64,000 nt of DNA from an uncultured Prevotellaceae bacterium (GTDB lineage Bacteria; Bacteroidota; Bacteroidia; Bacteroidales; Bacteroidaceae): positions 42,545-106,544 of the forward strand of contig OMWI01000014.1 in assembly GCA_900314715.1 (NCBI GenBank). The letters run 5' to 3'. The position numbers were made by a program, and so were the translations under genes. Numbering within the stretch: position 1 is the stretch's first letter; the number at the start of each line of letters is the position of its first letter. Positions 42,688-54,400 of the stretch are shown in pieces. The notes beneath the pieces were generated by a model. It was not told where the DNA came from. It searched no databases and was given only the letters and a program-made list of their open reading frames with translations.

Positions 42688-45016
42688 TTATTTTTCCATG
42701 ATTTTACGCCCTTGCCTGATATAGATACCATGACTGGGACGGGGTGTTTGGATTCCTAAAAGGGAATAGGTTTTATTGACGGAAATTCCGTCAAGCACAT
42801 TGGCTGACGGAGAGTGGATGGATTCTATCTTTGTATCGGGAAGATTGTCGTAGGCTTTCTTCCAGTTAAAGACACGATAGAAATAAGGGCGGTAGTAGTC
42901 AGCACTTCCGGGTTCGTTGAAGTTCCACCAGAAGTCGTCAGGATCGCTATTCGTTGAGAAGACCAATTCTCCCGTGCGTGAGAGGGCTGGGTGGAGGTTC
43001 ACCATGTAGAGCCAATGATACTTCTGATTACCAATCTTGTCGAGATGATCGGGCAGACGGAAGAGCAGTTGCTTGTCGGTAAAGGGACCGTAAATGCGAG
43101 CGGTAGATATAGACTTCAGTAGAGAAGATGGGAGCTTGTGACGTGAGGTAATACCAGTCACCATCGCGGAACACCCAAGGCAGATGACAGGCGTAATCAG
43201 GCGATGCCATGATATTCGAACGCTTCATATCCTCTTCCATGGGATACTCATCCTGCCACACCCATTGTCCATCGGCTTTCTTTACGTAGTACTGCCAAGG
43301 ACTATAGAGACTCTTGGTAGTCGTTCGTGCCACAAGGACATTAAATCCATCTACCCCATATAAATATAGGTGGCCGTCATCTGCCTCGTCGCAAATGGTC
43401 GAGCCGTAGGATACCACATTCTGATTTACGTCGTGTGTCACGCTCTCACGGTGCAGGTAGTCGCCAGACTTGGGCAGATAGTCGGGGATGGTGTCGAGAT
43501 AGCGCCCCGTAGGTACGATGCCGTCAAGTGAATAAGTAGCCAAAGCAGTTCCCAAGTTGCGCAATTCCTTCGACTCCACGGCTATCCACACCATCTGCAA
43601 CTTTCCTTCACTGACAACACCATCGCCCGACCAATAAACCTTATCCTCATCGATATCACCTGCGTGAATCTCTGCAAGAGACTTGTTGCCCTGTGGATGA
43701 CGCAGATGAGTACGGGCATGAAAATAACGGTCTACATCGGGGCGACGCCAGTTTACGTAATCGGCTAACCACACTAAGTCCTTCTCTGTCTCACCCAAGA
43801 CACCATAATGGGCTCGTTGAACCATCAAGCTATTGCGAGGGAAGTTGCAACTTCCACGAGAACGGTCTTCCGCATTGACAACACCATAAAAGCTATCGTT
43901 GAACGTCCATAACACATCACCATTCGGCAAGCCTATGGTAAGAACACCGTCACCACCATTCCAGCCACGTGTACGAGTAAACAGACGGTTATACTTCAGG
44001 TCACGATAGGCACTCACTTCCTCATTGTTAGTGCTGCTTGGCATATATTCGAGTTCCCACTCGGGCTTTATGGAAGACTCTGCAGGCCTGATAATTGGTT
44101 CATTGGTCATCTGCAGTTTGTTACCGACAAACTCCATCGTACCGATATACATGCGTCGAGGAGCTACCTCACTTTCCGAATCGTGGGCATGGAACACAAT
44201 ACGCAGACGTCCCTCTTTGTCGGTGAAGAATGAGTGATGACCCGTACCAACAAGGTCTTCCACACGACGGACGATAGGATTGCCACCATACTTAGACCAA
44301 GTCGGGGCATTGCCGTTAGCAGGTTTGAGTGTGCGCGTCATAGCATAACCCACGGCATAATCCTGACTCCGGAAATCATTGCCAGAATAAGTAAGGTAAT
44401 AGATGCCCCCATACTTCAAGATGAAAGGACCTTCATTGACACGTCCTAATTTATCCTCCCATGCCTGACTTACGTTGATGCACTTAGAAAGAGTCTCAGC
44501 CTTCGGCGTGATGAGGTCATCTTCCAACTGACACATCCAAATGCAGTTGCCATCAGTGAAACGTACGAAGAAAAGCCATGCCTGACCATTGTCGTCGGTG
44601 AACACACTACTGTCTATACATTTCTCGTCGCCAAGCATTGCTTTCGTCATGCACTCGCCTATCTGACGGAAAGGACCTGTAGGCTGTCTGGCAGTAGCCA
44701 CATACAGATGTTCATTGGCTGAATAGTACATATAGTACAGTCCGTTCTTCTTGTAGACCTCGGGAGCCCAGAACCATCGTGTCTCTGAGGTGTTCTGTTT
44801 GTGAAGTGCCAGTTCTTTTTGTAATGTCCATTCCTTCAGGTTCTTTGAAGTCCAAACAGCAATACCGTCGGCATCGCCCGTTCCGTATGCGTAATAAGTG
44901 TCTCCATCAAGGAGAATGTAAGGGTCGGCAAGTGTTACTACACTCTTCTCTTTTGCATCGGTGTAAGAGAGGCTTGTAATCAACAATGCGAAAGTAAATA
45001 GCAGTCTGTTAGTCAT
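42688..45016 (-). pseudogene. GH43 + DUF5005-like enzyme, interrupted by a frameshift near 43097
   Basis: Reading from ATG 45016 (signal peptide MTNRLLFTFALLITSLSYTDA), GH43 is complete: base Asp in 'TLADPYILLDG', 'RWFWAPEVYKK', and acid Glu in 'VNEGPFILKYGG'. A second domain (DUF5005-like: 'RLFTRTRGWNGGDGVLTIGL') follows. The frame then runs out after 'TEVYIYRS'. The correct continuation ('IYGPFTDKQLLF', 'YHWLYMVNLHP' and the tail 'YSLLGIQTPRPSHGIYIRQG') is in another frame down to 42688. A one-base insertion or two-base loss at about 43094-43100 would explain it. It may be a real mutation or an assembly error. GH43 activities include beta-xylosidase and arabinofuranosidase; the T9SS-like tail implies export. 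Confidence 0.85.
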
Positions 45017-45032
45017 ATCTAATAGTTTTTTG

Positions 45033-45040
45033 CAAAGATA
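45033..45040 (-). promoter_or_regulatory. Promoter -7 box for the GH43/DUF5005 gene
   Basis: TATCTTTG on the minus strand, 16 bases before the start codon at 45016. Confidence 0.5.
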
Positions 45041-45178
45041 TATACTACCACGCGAATAATAGGAAAAAAACAATTCATAAAACATTTCTTATAGGTCAAT
45101 CAATATCAACATCAATAACATCATCAAGTGTAATATCTGCCAACTGACCTTATTTTTGTATAATTAGACCGATATTTG

Positions 45179-45210
45179 TTGCTTGTAATAGATAAAATGG
45201 CATAATTTTG
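45179..45210 (+). promoter_or_regulatory. Promoter for the GH76/GH115 gene run
   Basis: TTG at 45179-45181, 21 bases, then TAATTTTG at 45203-45210. The GH76 start codon at 45247 is 36 bases downstream. Confidence 0.5.
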
Positions 45211-45246
45211 CACCATAAGAATAATTATCAACTAACAAATACAAGC

Positions 45247-46566
45247 ATGAAAGCGATAATTGCTGCATTTTTCTTCACGATTGCCACTCCCCTACAAGCA
45301 CAGAATAACAACTTAGGTGGCATGATTGAACGCGACTATTCTGGTCGTGCCGATACTTTAGAAAATGTCCTTACTAACCAATTTTTGAACTCATCAGGTG
45401 GAACTTTTTATGCCATTCCCCGTACATACGCCAACTGCGCCAGTGAGAGTACTTACATCTATTGGCAACAGGCTCACGCCCTTGACGTGATCATCTATGC
45501 TTACCAGCGTATCGGTGATAGTAATAACGTTCGTGCCAGAAATTACAAACGCATCATGCAGTTCTGGTATCAGAACCATGCCAATAACTGGTATCGAAAA
45601 AATGGTGACACCACAGGCTTCTACAATGAATACACCGATGACATGTGTTGGATATGTCTTACCCTGCTACATATAAGCGAGGCCCTTAGTGACGACACAT
45701 ACGCCACTACCGCCCGTAAGATTTTCGATGAGTATATCCTGCCACGTGGGAGTTATAACGACGAAGGATTTTTCTGTCTTCCCTGGAAGGACGACGGTTC
45801 GGGCCCGAATGCCTGTACAAATGCTCCAGGTTGCCTCTTGGCTGCCAAACTTTACCAACGCTATGGCGAAGAGACCTATCTACAAACTGCCAAAGAGCTC
45901 TATGCTTGGGAGGCTAATGTCATGAAAACAAAATTAAACAATGATGGTCGTGTTGAGGAACCACCTCTCACCTATACACAAGGCACCTTCGGCGAAGCCG
46001 CCCGTCAACTCTTTCACATCACAGGCGACCAGAATTATATGGCAATGGCAAGCAAAGTCCTTTATTATGCCGTCAGTAGCACACGCTGTACCAATAAAGG
46101 ATTGTTGCGCGATGAAGGGTCGAGCATGGATCAGAGCATCTTCAAAGCTGTGCTTATTCCATATCTTGTCAATTACGTTCTTGATGAGAAAGGTAGTATT
46201 TCCTACCGAAAGCGATTCATCACCTTTCTACAAAAAAATGCCAATACACTTTGGGAGAACCTTGACCTTAATGCCTATCCAAAGACCTTCTGTAACTACT
46301 ACTGGGGCGAGCCTATCGACAAATCAAAGGTTCCATCTATGGGAGCCATGGTCAGCGGTGCATCCCTTATGGAAAATACTGCACGAATGGGCATTGCACT
46401 CGTAGCTAATGACAGTTTATCCGCAATAAAGGTATTACCACAAGAGCAAGACAACACAACCACAAAGTTTTTTAACGCAATAGGACAGCAGTTGCCAAAC
46501 ATGCAAAGGGGATTCAATATCATCAGATACGCTAACAACAAGACTGTCAAGATTATCCAAAGATAA
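45247..46566 (+). CDS. GH76 family enzyme
   Basis: 439 residues from ATG 45247; a TTG at 45208 would add a polar leader before the signal peptide (MKAIIAAFFFTIATPLQA). The (alpha/alpha)6 barrel of GH76 is seen with the catalytic pair Asp131-Asp132 in 'EYTDDMCWICL', plus 'QAHALDVIIYAYQRI' and 'PLTYTQGTFGEAARQLF'. Most GH76 enzymes are endo-alpha-1,6-mannanases, but related ones act on other alpha-linked glycans. Its place among GH115 and GH43 genes means the substrate is open. The C-terminus ('KTVKIIQR') has a weak T9SS-like look ('FNAIGQQL ... GFNIIRY'). Confidence 0.85.
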   Translation: MKAIIAAFFFTIATPLQAQNNNLGGMIERDYSGRADTLENVLTNQFLNSSGGTFYAIPRTYANCASESTYIYWQQAHALDVIIYAYQRIGDSNNVRARNYKRIMQFWYQNHANNWYRKNGDTTGFYNEYTDDMCWICLTLLHISEALSDDTYATTARKIFDEYILPRGSYNDEGFFCLPWKDDGSGPNACTNAPGCLLAAKLYQRYGEETYLQTAKELYAWEANVMKTKLNNDGRVEEPPLTYTQGTFGEAARQLFHITGDQNYMAMASKVLYYAVSSTRCTNKGLLRDEGSSMDQSIFKAVLIPYLVNYVLDEKGSISYRKRFITFLQKNANTLWENLDLNAYPKTFCNYYWGEPIDKSKVPSMGAMVSGASLMENTARMGIALVANDSLSAIKVLPQEQDNTTTKFFNAIGQQLPNMQRGFNIIRYANNKTVKIIQR

Positions 46567-46599
46567 GAATAATCCACACATTTACTTATCAACGACGTT

Positions 46600-49500
46600 A
46601 TGAACATAAAATACCTTCATCTGCTATTTTTGACTTTCCTCACTATCCCCGTGAAGAGTCAGACCATCCAAGAAGAGCCAACAGAACCTCGCACCATCAG
46701 CAGTTTTAGGGAGTACCGATCCAAAATAGGCACAAGCCATACCATTGGTGACTTGACCCTAAACGAACCTGACATCTACTATATCGACAATGGCGACGGC
46801 ACATACAGAGCCATCCGACTTACGGTGCAACCTGATGAGACACCAGCTGAAATGACTACCTCTTATCTGAATCAGGCTACCGCCAACAGCATACAGGTGT
46901 GTTGGAAGACAAAGAACATCAATGACGGTTCTGTGGTGCGTTACGGCACTTCACCCGATAATCTTAATTTCCAACATTCAAAACTCCAAAGGCAGCAAAT
47001 TGCCACTAACTACTATTGGCATACAGCCCAACTGACAGGTCTCACGCCAAACACCGTATATTATTATCAGGTAAGTTCAGGCAATGAGACAAGTGAGATT
47101 GGCCATTTCCGCACCATGCCACAGGCAGATAGTCGTCTTCCCTTTCGCATCCTGATGATTGGCGACCACCAACGCAACGAGCGTTCTGACTATGAATGGT
47201 TGTTGCGCATGGCTGAGAGAAAAGCCCATCAGAAGTGGGGAATGGAAGCTCTTGAAGACAATGTGAGATTACTGATGAACGTAGGAGATCAAGTGGATTC
47301 AGGTTCCGTGCGCCAATACGAATTTACACATCTTTATAAATCGCGGAAGGTCATGTCGCGCCTGCCCATTATGACCTGCGTAGGAAACCACGAACTGTTC
47401 AAGGATCCAGAGCTCAGTCTCTACAAAGGGCATTACGCCTCTTATGGTGACATGGAGTATCAGGGAATCAAGAGCAACACAGCACTCTACTATGCCTATC
47501 AAGCTGGTCCTGTGTTGTTTATCGTGATGAATACCGATGGAACATCCAATGAACAGAAACAATGGGTGAAGAGTGTGGTACAGGCTGCCGATAATGATGC
47601 GATGGTACGATTCATCGTCAGCGTACAGCATCGTCCACTCTATGCCGAGCAATGGTCTGGCGATACCAATTCGTGGATGATCAACGAGGTGATGCCCATT
47701 CTTTCAGCATCACATAAACACATACTGAACTGTGCAGGGCATCATCATCTCTATGCTCGTGGCCAAATGACGGAATGGCCTGTCTATCACATGATTACTG
47801 GTGGCGGTGTGGGAACTTCTGCCCAAGACTATGAACAATTGTGGGGCAACACACCTGACAATTGCAATCGCGATGAGGTACAGAAGACCATCGACCAGTG
47901 GACCTATCAACTCATAGAGTTTGATCCCGACACTGAGACTATGACCGTAGAAACCTATTCCATCGGCAATTCTCGTCTTGCACTTGACAATGTACTTGTT
48001 GACCGTTTCAGTCGCTGTCTCTCTTCAACAGATAAGCCAGCCACTCCCGTCCTTACGGCAGCGAAAGGTTCTAACCTCAGCGACATCATACTACCAGCCA
48101 GCATCAGTCAGCAGGATATTATTGATAATCTCCATAGCAGTGAATACCAAATTGCCCGTAATGCTGACTTTACAGACATTGTCTATGACCACATACAACT
48201 TTTCGAGGACTTCTATGACGTAGATGAGAACAAACTACCGAAGAACATGCGAAATGGCTTACCCGTTACGACTCTTGAACTATCTGCCACCGACCTGCCC
48301 TCTGGCAATTACTATATTCGATGCCGTAATCGTTCAATGAATCTTGACTGGAGCGATTATTCCGTTCCTCAGGCTATCACTGTCAGCAACCCTACATCTC
48401 CACGGCTAACTCTTAGCAGCAGTTATTTCAAACCAGGATCCATTGACATCAAATACGAGAATGCACCCGTTGGCACAAAAGCTTGGGTTGGCATCTATGT
48501 GCAGGGGAAGCAGCCTGGAGCTGCTAATCCATCATATGCCTGGCAATATACGAATTCATCAAGTGGAACGCTACATTTCACCGTCAATGATGTTAATAAA
48601 TACTATGCAGTTCTCTTCGATAACGACGGATATACAGAGATCAGTCCACGCATCTATTTCACCGTCAACGAAACATTTGGTACAAGTTTGAGCCTTGCTG
48701 CCGATAATGTGTGCATTGTTATGTCTGAACAGGAAAGTGGTCCTGTAAAATTGGCTGTCGAGGCTTTGCAATGCGACTTCCAAAAAGTGTTGGGCTATAA
48801 GCCTATAATTGTCAGCACACCTGGAACAACTAACGGTGTGGAACTCATCATAACCAATGGAGGACTTGACGGCTTCGAGTCACATCGTGTCTATGCCGAC
48901 AAGGAGAATAATCGCATCATGATACAAGGTGCCGACATGCGTGGCACTATCTATGCCATCTACTCATTTAGCGAACATGTGCTTGGTGTCCCGCCACTAT
49001 GGTACTGGTGCGAATGGCAACCCGAGAAGAAAGATGTGATAGAGGTGGCAGAAGACTTTGACTATTATCAGCCATCACCTACCGTGCGGTATCGTGCCTG
49101 GTTTCCCAACGACGAGGATCTTTTTGTTCCCTGGCGTCGTCAAAGTACCGACAATAACGAACGTTGGTTGGAAACGATGCTACGATTGAAACTCAATACC
49201 GTAGAGTACACGGCTACCGTGACCACCAACGGTACATTGAACAAAGAGGCGATGCTCTATAAAAAATACGGTCTGGTGCTCACTTCACACCACATGGTGG
49301 CACTGAACAACAGTTTCGCCAACTGGGATGCCTACTGGCAACAGGTGAGACATACCACACCGCCAGTCCTCTCAGTGAACGATATGACATCGTTGCGAGC
49401 GTTCTGGCAGTACAACATCGATGCGGTAATGAATAGTGGTGTGGAGAATCTCTGGCAGGTAGCATTCCGAGGAAAGACCGACCAGCCTTTCTGGTCTGTC

Positions 49501-51390
49501 TTCACTGATGCGCCTACATCCGATGCCGAGCGCGGTGCCGTTATCAACCGCATGGTGAAAGAGCAATACGACATGATTTGCAAGTCTACCGGAGAAGATA
49601 ATCCCTTCGTTCGCATGACATTCTATGATGAAATATCGTCATTACTTGCTGCAGGTCATTTGCAGCCACCGACTGCCACTAATATGCTGTGGACCTTTGT
49701 GGCTGGACGGCGCGACCATTATCCCTACGACGATATCGTAAACTGGACAAACACGGATCATGTAAAGCTGGGCTACTACATGAATCTGCAGTTCTACTCT
49801 ACAGGTGCTCACCTTGCTCCTGCAGAAGGACCGTGGAAAATGGAGGACAACTACCGCTACGTGATGAGTAAGGGACCGCTGACGTTCAGTGTGGTCAATG
49901 CAGGCAACCTGCGTGAGTTCCTCATGGAGATGAGTGCCAATGCTGCCATGATGTGGAATCCCGCAAGCTACAACACCAACGACTTTTTGCAGAAGTTCTG
50001 CACTCTATACTATGGTGAGGAACATGCTGCAGAGGCTGCTCAACTCTATCATGACTATTACTATGCCTATTGGAACCCGAAGAAGAGTGATTTCCCTGGT
50101 GGTTTCGACCGTCAGTATGTGTTTCAGGACCTTCGCCATTCGCAGGTCATCAAACAAATCAATAATACGTGGAACACATTCAAGGTAAACCCATTTACTG
50201 AAATCGGCTATGAGAGTGTGCCTGGTCGTACTTTCCGCATTGAGGGCCGCAATCCCGTGGATAGTGTCCTCGCTGGTATGAACCGTGAGATGAAAGCCTT
50301 CGCTAACGTGGCCCAACGTTGCGAACAATTGCAGAGCCAGTTGCCAAAAGCCAACCAAACATTCTTCTACGACCATCTTTCTGCCTACGCCCATTACATG
50401 GAGAAACTCAGCACCGCCGTTTATCACTATGTCTATGCCTACAAGAATAAAGACGACGACCGTTATGGCCACCTAAAAACCTCATACGAGGCTATGAAAG
50501 CAGCCAAGCAAGCACTTATCGACTCGCAGCACGGCATATTCAGTACATGGTATGCGACTGATGACAAGTTTGAGATGGACGCTCGCATAGAGAATATACG
50601 TGCACGCATGGTGGAAGAACAAGTGGAAGACCTGACACTCACGGAACAACTCATTGAAAACTACGACTTTGAGTATAATCACGATTGTCAGTTGAATGCC
50701 ATTGGCAACATTGGTCGTGGCATTCCCTGTGGTTGGAAATCGTTCGGAGAACTAAAGAAAGGTGCCAACGGTCTTGACTCCTATGGCGTGAACCAAGGTG
50801 CTTCTAACTACCACGGCAACAACGTGTGCTGGATAAACAGCGTGCCTATGCCCGATGAGTTTTGGCTCTACCAGACCATTCCCGCTGAAAAGCTTACGCC
50901 AGGCGAATATCATATAGCTTGTAAACTTTGGGTAGAGTCAAACAAGAAGACTAATTGCCGGCTCTTTGCCAACCAGAATGTGCAGTACTATGGTTATGAG
51001 AGTGACTATACCAACCTACTCACCCCGGGCGAAATCAATACATACGCAGGTTATGCCGGTGGTAACACTGATAACTTTGTGCTACGCGACATGGATGTGA
51101 ACATCACCATAGCCGAGGGCGAAGACCTCACCATCGGCATCAAGACCAGCAACAAGCGCAATAATGGCCAGCGCTCTACCACCGACAATGCTGGATGGTT
51201 CAAGGTTGATTATTTTCGTATCCATAAGATTAATGATGAAGGACAGGTCGATAGTATAGACTCTACAATAGATAATAAAGAATATACGACAACTAAGAAT
51301 GCCATTTTCGACCTACAGGGACGTAAAATCGCAAACAACTTTTCGCAACGCGGACTATACATTATCGATGGACGTAAATATGTGAAATAA
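46600..51390 (+). CDS. Purple-acid-phosphatase-like domain fused to a GH115-like module
   Basis: 1596 residues, signal peptide ending 'IPVKSQ'. Residues about 85-170 are a fibronectin-like/PAP N-terminal domain. Residues 183-455 form a metallophosphatase with metal ligands in 'IGDHQRNE' (Asp189), 'NVGDQVDSG' (Asp230), 'VGNHELF' and 'CAGHHHLYARG'. Two Fn3/Ig-like parts follow. Residues about 690-1330 resemble GH115 ('ADMRGTIYAIYSFSEHVLGV', 'WLETMLRLKLNTVEY') but lack the 'WVDDNHG' seen in the next gene. The C-terminal beta domain (about 1345-1550) matches that of the next gene, and 'FDLQGRKIANN' begins a T9SS-like tail. The fusion is unusual and its joint function is unknown. Confidence 0.82.
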   Translation: MNIKYLHLLFLTFLTIPVKSQTIQEEPTEPRTISSFREYRSKIGTSHTIGDLTLNEPDIYYIDNGDGTYRAIRLTVQPDETPAEMTTSYLNQATANSIQVCWKTKNINDGSVVRYGTSPDNLNFQHSKLQRQQIATNYYWHTAQLTGLTPNTVYYYQVSSGNETSEIGHFRTMPQADSRLPFRILMIGDHQRNERSDYEWLLRMAERKAHQKWGMEALEDNVRLLMNVGDQVDSGSVRQYEFTHLYKSRKVMSRLPIMTCVGNHELFKDPELSLYKGHYASYGDMEYQGIKSNTALYYAYQAGPVLFIVMNTDGTSNEQKQWVKSVVQAADNDAMVRFIVSVQHRPLYAEQWSGDTNSWMINEVMPILSASHKHILNCAGHHHLYARGQMTEWPVYHMITGGGVGTSAQDYEQLWGNTPDNCNRDEVQKTIDQWTYQLIEFDPDTETMTVETYSIGNSRLALDNVLVDRFSRCLSSTDKPATPVLTAAKGSNLSDIILPASISQQDIIDNLHSSEYQIARNADFTDIVYDHIQLFEDFYDVDENKLPKNMRNGLPVTTLELSATDLPSGNYYIRCRNRSMNLDWSDYSVPQAITVSNPTSPRLTLSSSYFKPGSIDIKYENAPVGTKAWVGIYVQGKQPGAANPSYAWQYTNSSSGTLHFTVNDVNKYYAVLFDNDGYTEISPRIYFTVNETFGTSLSLAADNVCIVMSEQESGPVKLAVEALQCDFQKVLGYKPIIVSTPGTTNGVELIITNGGLDGFESHRVYADKENNRIMIQGADMRGTIYAIYSFSEHVLGVPPLWYWCEWQPEKKDVIEVAEDFDYYQPSPTVRYRAWFPNDEDLFVPWRRQSTDNNERWLETMLRLKLNTVEYTATVTTNGTLNKEAMLYKKYGLVLTSHHMVALNNSFANWDAYWQQVRHTTPPVLSVNDMTSLRAFWQYNIDAVMNSGVENLWQVAFRGKTDQPFWSVFTDAPTSDAERGAVINRMVKEQYDMICKSTGEDNPFVRMTFYDEISSLLAAGHLQPPTATNMLWTFVAGRRDHYPYDDIVNWTNTDHVKLGYYMNLQFYSTGAHLAPAEGPWKMEDNYRYVMSKGPLTFSVVNAGNLREFLMEMSANAAMMWNPASYNTNDFLQKFCTLYYGEEHAAEAAQLYHDYYYAYWNPKKSDFPGGFDRQYVFQDLRHSQVIKQINNTWNTFKVNPFTEIGYESVPGRTFRIEGRNPVDSVLAGMNREMKAFANVAQRCEQLQSQLPKANQTFFYDHLSAYAHYMEKLSTAVYHYVYAYKNKDDDRYGHLKTSYEAMKAAKQALIDSQHGIFSTWYATDDKFEMDARIENIRARMVEEQVEDLTLTEQLIENYDFEYNHDCQLNAIGNIGRGIPCGWKSFGELKKGANGLDSYGVNQGASNYHGNNVCWINSVPMPDEFWLYQTIPAEKLTPGEYHIACKLWVESNKKTNCRLFANQNVQYYGYESDYTNLLTPGEINTYAGYAGGNTDNFVLRDMDVNITIAEGEDLTIGIKTSNKRNNGQRSTTDNAGWFKVDYFRIHKINDEGQVDSIDSTIDNKEYTTTKNAIFDLQGRKIANNFSQRGLYIIDGRKYVK

Positions 51391-51408
51391 TAAAAACCAA
51401 ATAACAAC

Positions 51409-54400
51409 ATGAGAAAAAGAATCTTTTCTTTCATGATAGCTGGCATGATAAGCTGTGGCGCTATCGCACAAATCGAAGTGAGCTCAGTAAAAGAGAGTAC
51501 GAGCTTCACCATTGCTGACGAAACCACACAGGCTACCATCGTCTACGATGAAGCCGATGCTCCAGTGGTGGCAACCGTGGCTAACTGTCTGGCAGAAGAC
51601 GTGGCACTGGTCACAGGAAAACGACTGGCTGTTGTAGGCGGTTTACCTACAGGCAACAAGTCAAACCTTATCATCGCTGGTACCATCGGACAGTCACCAC
51701 TAATAGACAACCTTATCGCCAAAGGTAAGGTAGATGTCTCACAAGTAAGTGGCAAATGGGAGGTTTACTCTCTGCAAAAGGTAGATAAAAATCTAATTAT
51801 CATAGGTTCCACCCCTCGTGGCACTGCCTACGGACTGTTTGAGTTATCACGGCAAATGGGCGTATCTCCTTACGTATGGTGGGCAGACGTCATTCCCACC
51901 AAGAAAAAAGCACTTTATGTAAATGGTAATAAGATGGTTTCGAAAGAACCGTCCGTGAAGTACCGCGGTATCTTCATTAATGATGAAGACTGGGGCTTGC
52001 AGCCTTGGGCTGCCAAAGGGCTCGACAAACAGTATAACAACATTGGTCCAAACACCTATGCACGTGTGATGGAATTGTTGTTGCGTCTGCGTGCTAATAC
52101 GTTGTGGCCCGCAATGCACCTTTGTTCAGAGGCTTTCTGGGCAAATAAAGATAACCTGCCTGTGGCTCGAAAATATGACATTATGCTCGGTTCCAGTCAC
52201 TGCGAGCAGATGTTGCGTGATAATGAGTGGGAATGGCGCCATGCTCCTTGGAACGGTACCAACGAAGATTGGAACTACGTGACGAACACGAAAAAGATTC
52301 AAGACTATTGGGAAGAACGTGTGAAGGAGAGTGTTGGTTACGATGGCATGTACACTTTAGGAATGCGTGGTGTTCATGACTGGGGAATATCTGGTTATCC
52401 ATCGACAGAGGATAAGGTACGCGGTCTTACGGATATCATTAACTTCCAGCGCAACCTGCTTTCAAAATATTTCGATGATGTGACGAAGGTGCCACAACTA
52501 TTTATTCCTTATAAGGAGGTACTTGATGCCTACAATGCAGGTCTCAAAGTGCCAGAAGATGTAACACTTTGCTGGGTGGACGACAATCACGGTTATATTC
52601 GCCAGTTGCCAAAGCCAGCCGAACAGGCCCGATCGGGTGGTAATGGTGTCTATTACCACGTGTCATACTGGGGTACTCCCGAGGATTATCTCTGGATTGC
52701 CTCACATTCACCTTCACTCATGAGTTATGAGCTGTCACGCGCCTACGACCAAGGCATACGCACATTGTGGATTATCAATGTAGGCGACATCAAGCCCGCT
52801 GAGATGGAATTGGAATTCTGTATGGACCTTGCATGGGACATTGACCGTTGGGCTCCAGCCAAAGCCATTGACTATAGTCACGAATGGGCAGCCAGAACTT
52901 TCGGGGAGACTTTTGCTGATGACATTGCCGACATAAAGAAAGAGTATTATCGTCTGGCTGCTGGCGGCAAGCCCGAACATGTATTCTTAGTGAACTATTC
53001 CTATGACGAGAAAGATCAGCGTATGAAGGATTATGCTGCAATCGTGGCAAAGGTTGACGCATTGAAGAGCAGTATTCCTGCCGACAAACAGGATGCATTC
53101 TTTCAGTTAATAGAATATCCTGTAAAAGGAGCATACTACATGAACGTGAAGACGCTTCGGGCTTCGCAGAGTCTGGAACTGGCTAAGCTTGGTCACCGCG
53201 ATCTTGCATTGGAATATGCTGCCGAGGCACGCAAGGCCTATCGCATGATAGAGCAAATGACGCAAACCTACAATCATGACATTGCTGGTGGGAAGTGGAA
53301 TGGTATCATGAACTTCAAACCACGTGACCGTGTGCAGTTCAATATGCCTGAGACGGCATCGCTGACGGGAATACGCAATGGGGAAATCCCTATGACAAAG
53401 GACTTCGTAGCAGTTATACCCGCTACTGACTTTCAGAAATCGAGTGGCAACATGACCCAACTCGACGGTCTGGGTATCGGAAAATCCAGCATCACTGTTT
53501 GGCCATTGGACATGAAAGCCTACACTTCTACTGCTCAGGCTCCCTATGCCGAATATCAAGTACCTGTAAAAGTAGGAAAGAATCACATTGAAGTACGATG
53601 CCTGCCCACTTTCCCTATCAATGCCACTTACGATTTGCGCGTAGCTGTTGCCATTGACGGGAAGACACCTGTAATCAGTTCATTGAAGACAGTTGCTATG
53701 GAAGGGAAATGGAACACTACTGTCATACAAGGGTATAACGAAACTTCTGTAGATTACGAGAGCGCAGAAGAGAAGACCGTGACAGTACGTGTGAGTTTCA
53801 TGGATCCAGGACTTGTAGTCAGCGAAATACGCAATACGGTGAAGAACGAAGACGATCTCTCGCTCACAAAGAAACTCATTGAGAATTATGACTTTGAATA
53901 TAACCACAATGGACAGTTGAATACCGCAGGCCAGATTGGACGCGGTATTCCTTCAGGGTGGCTATCGAAGGGCGAACTGAAATTGGGAACTAACGGACAA
54001 CAGTCGTATGGCGTTAATCAGGATGCCACTAACTTCCACGGCAACAACGTATGTTGGATAAACAGCATGCCCATGCCCAATGAGTTCTGGCTCTACCAAT
54101 CTATACCTGCATCGAAAATAGAGGCAGGTACTTACCGCATTAGCTGTATGCTATGGGTTGAAGCCGATAAAAAGACCAACTGTCGTCTTTTTGCCAACAA
54201 TAACGTGCAGTACTACGGTTATGAGAGCGACTACACCAACCTTCTTACCCCAGGTGAAAATGCAACCTATGCTGGTTATGGCGGTGGTTATACATCATCT
54301 TTTGTTCTTCGCGAAATGGATGTTTATGTCACCATCGGTGATGGCGAGGATTTGAATTTTGGTATCAAAACCAGTAATATGCGGAATAATGGTGTGCGTT

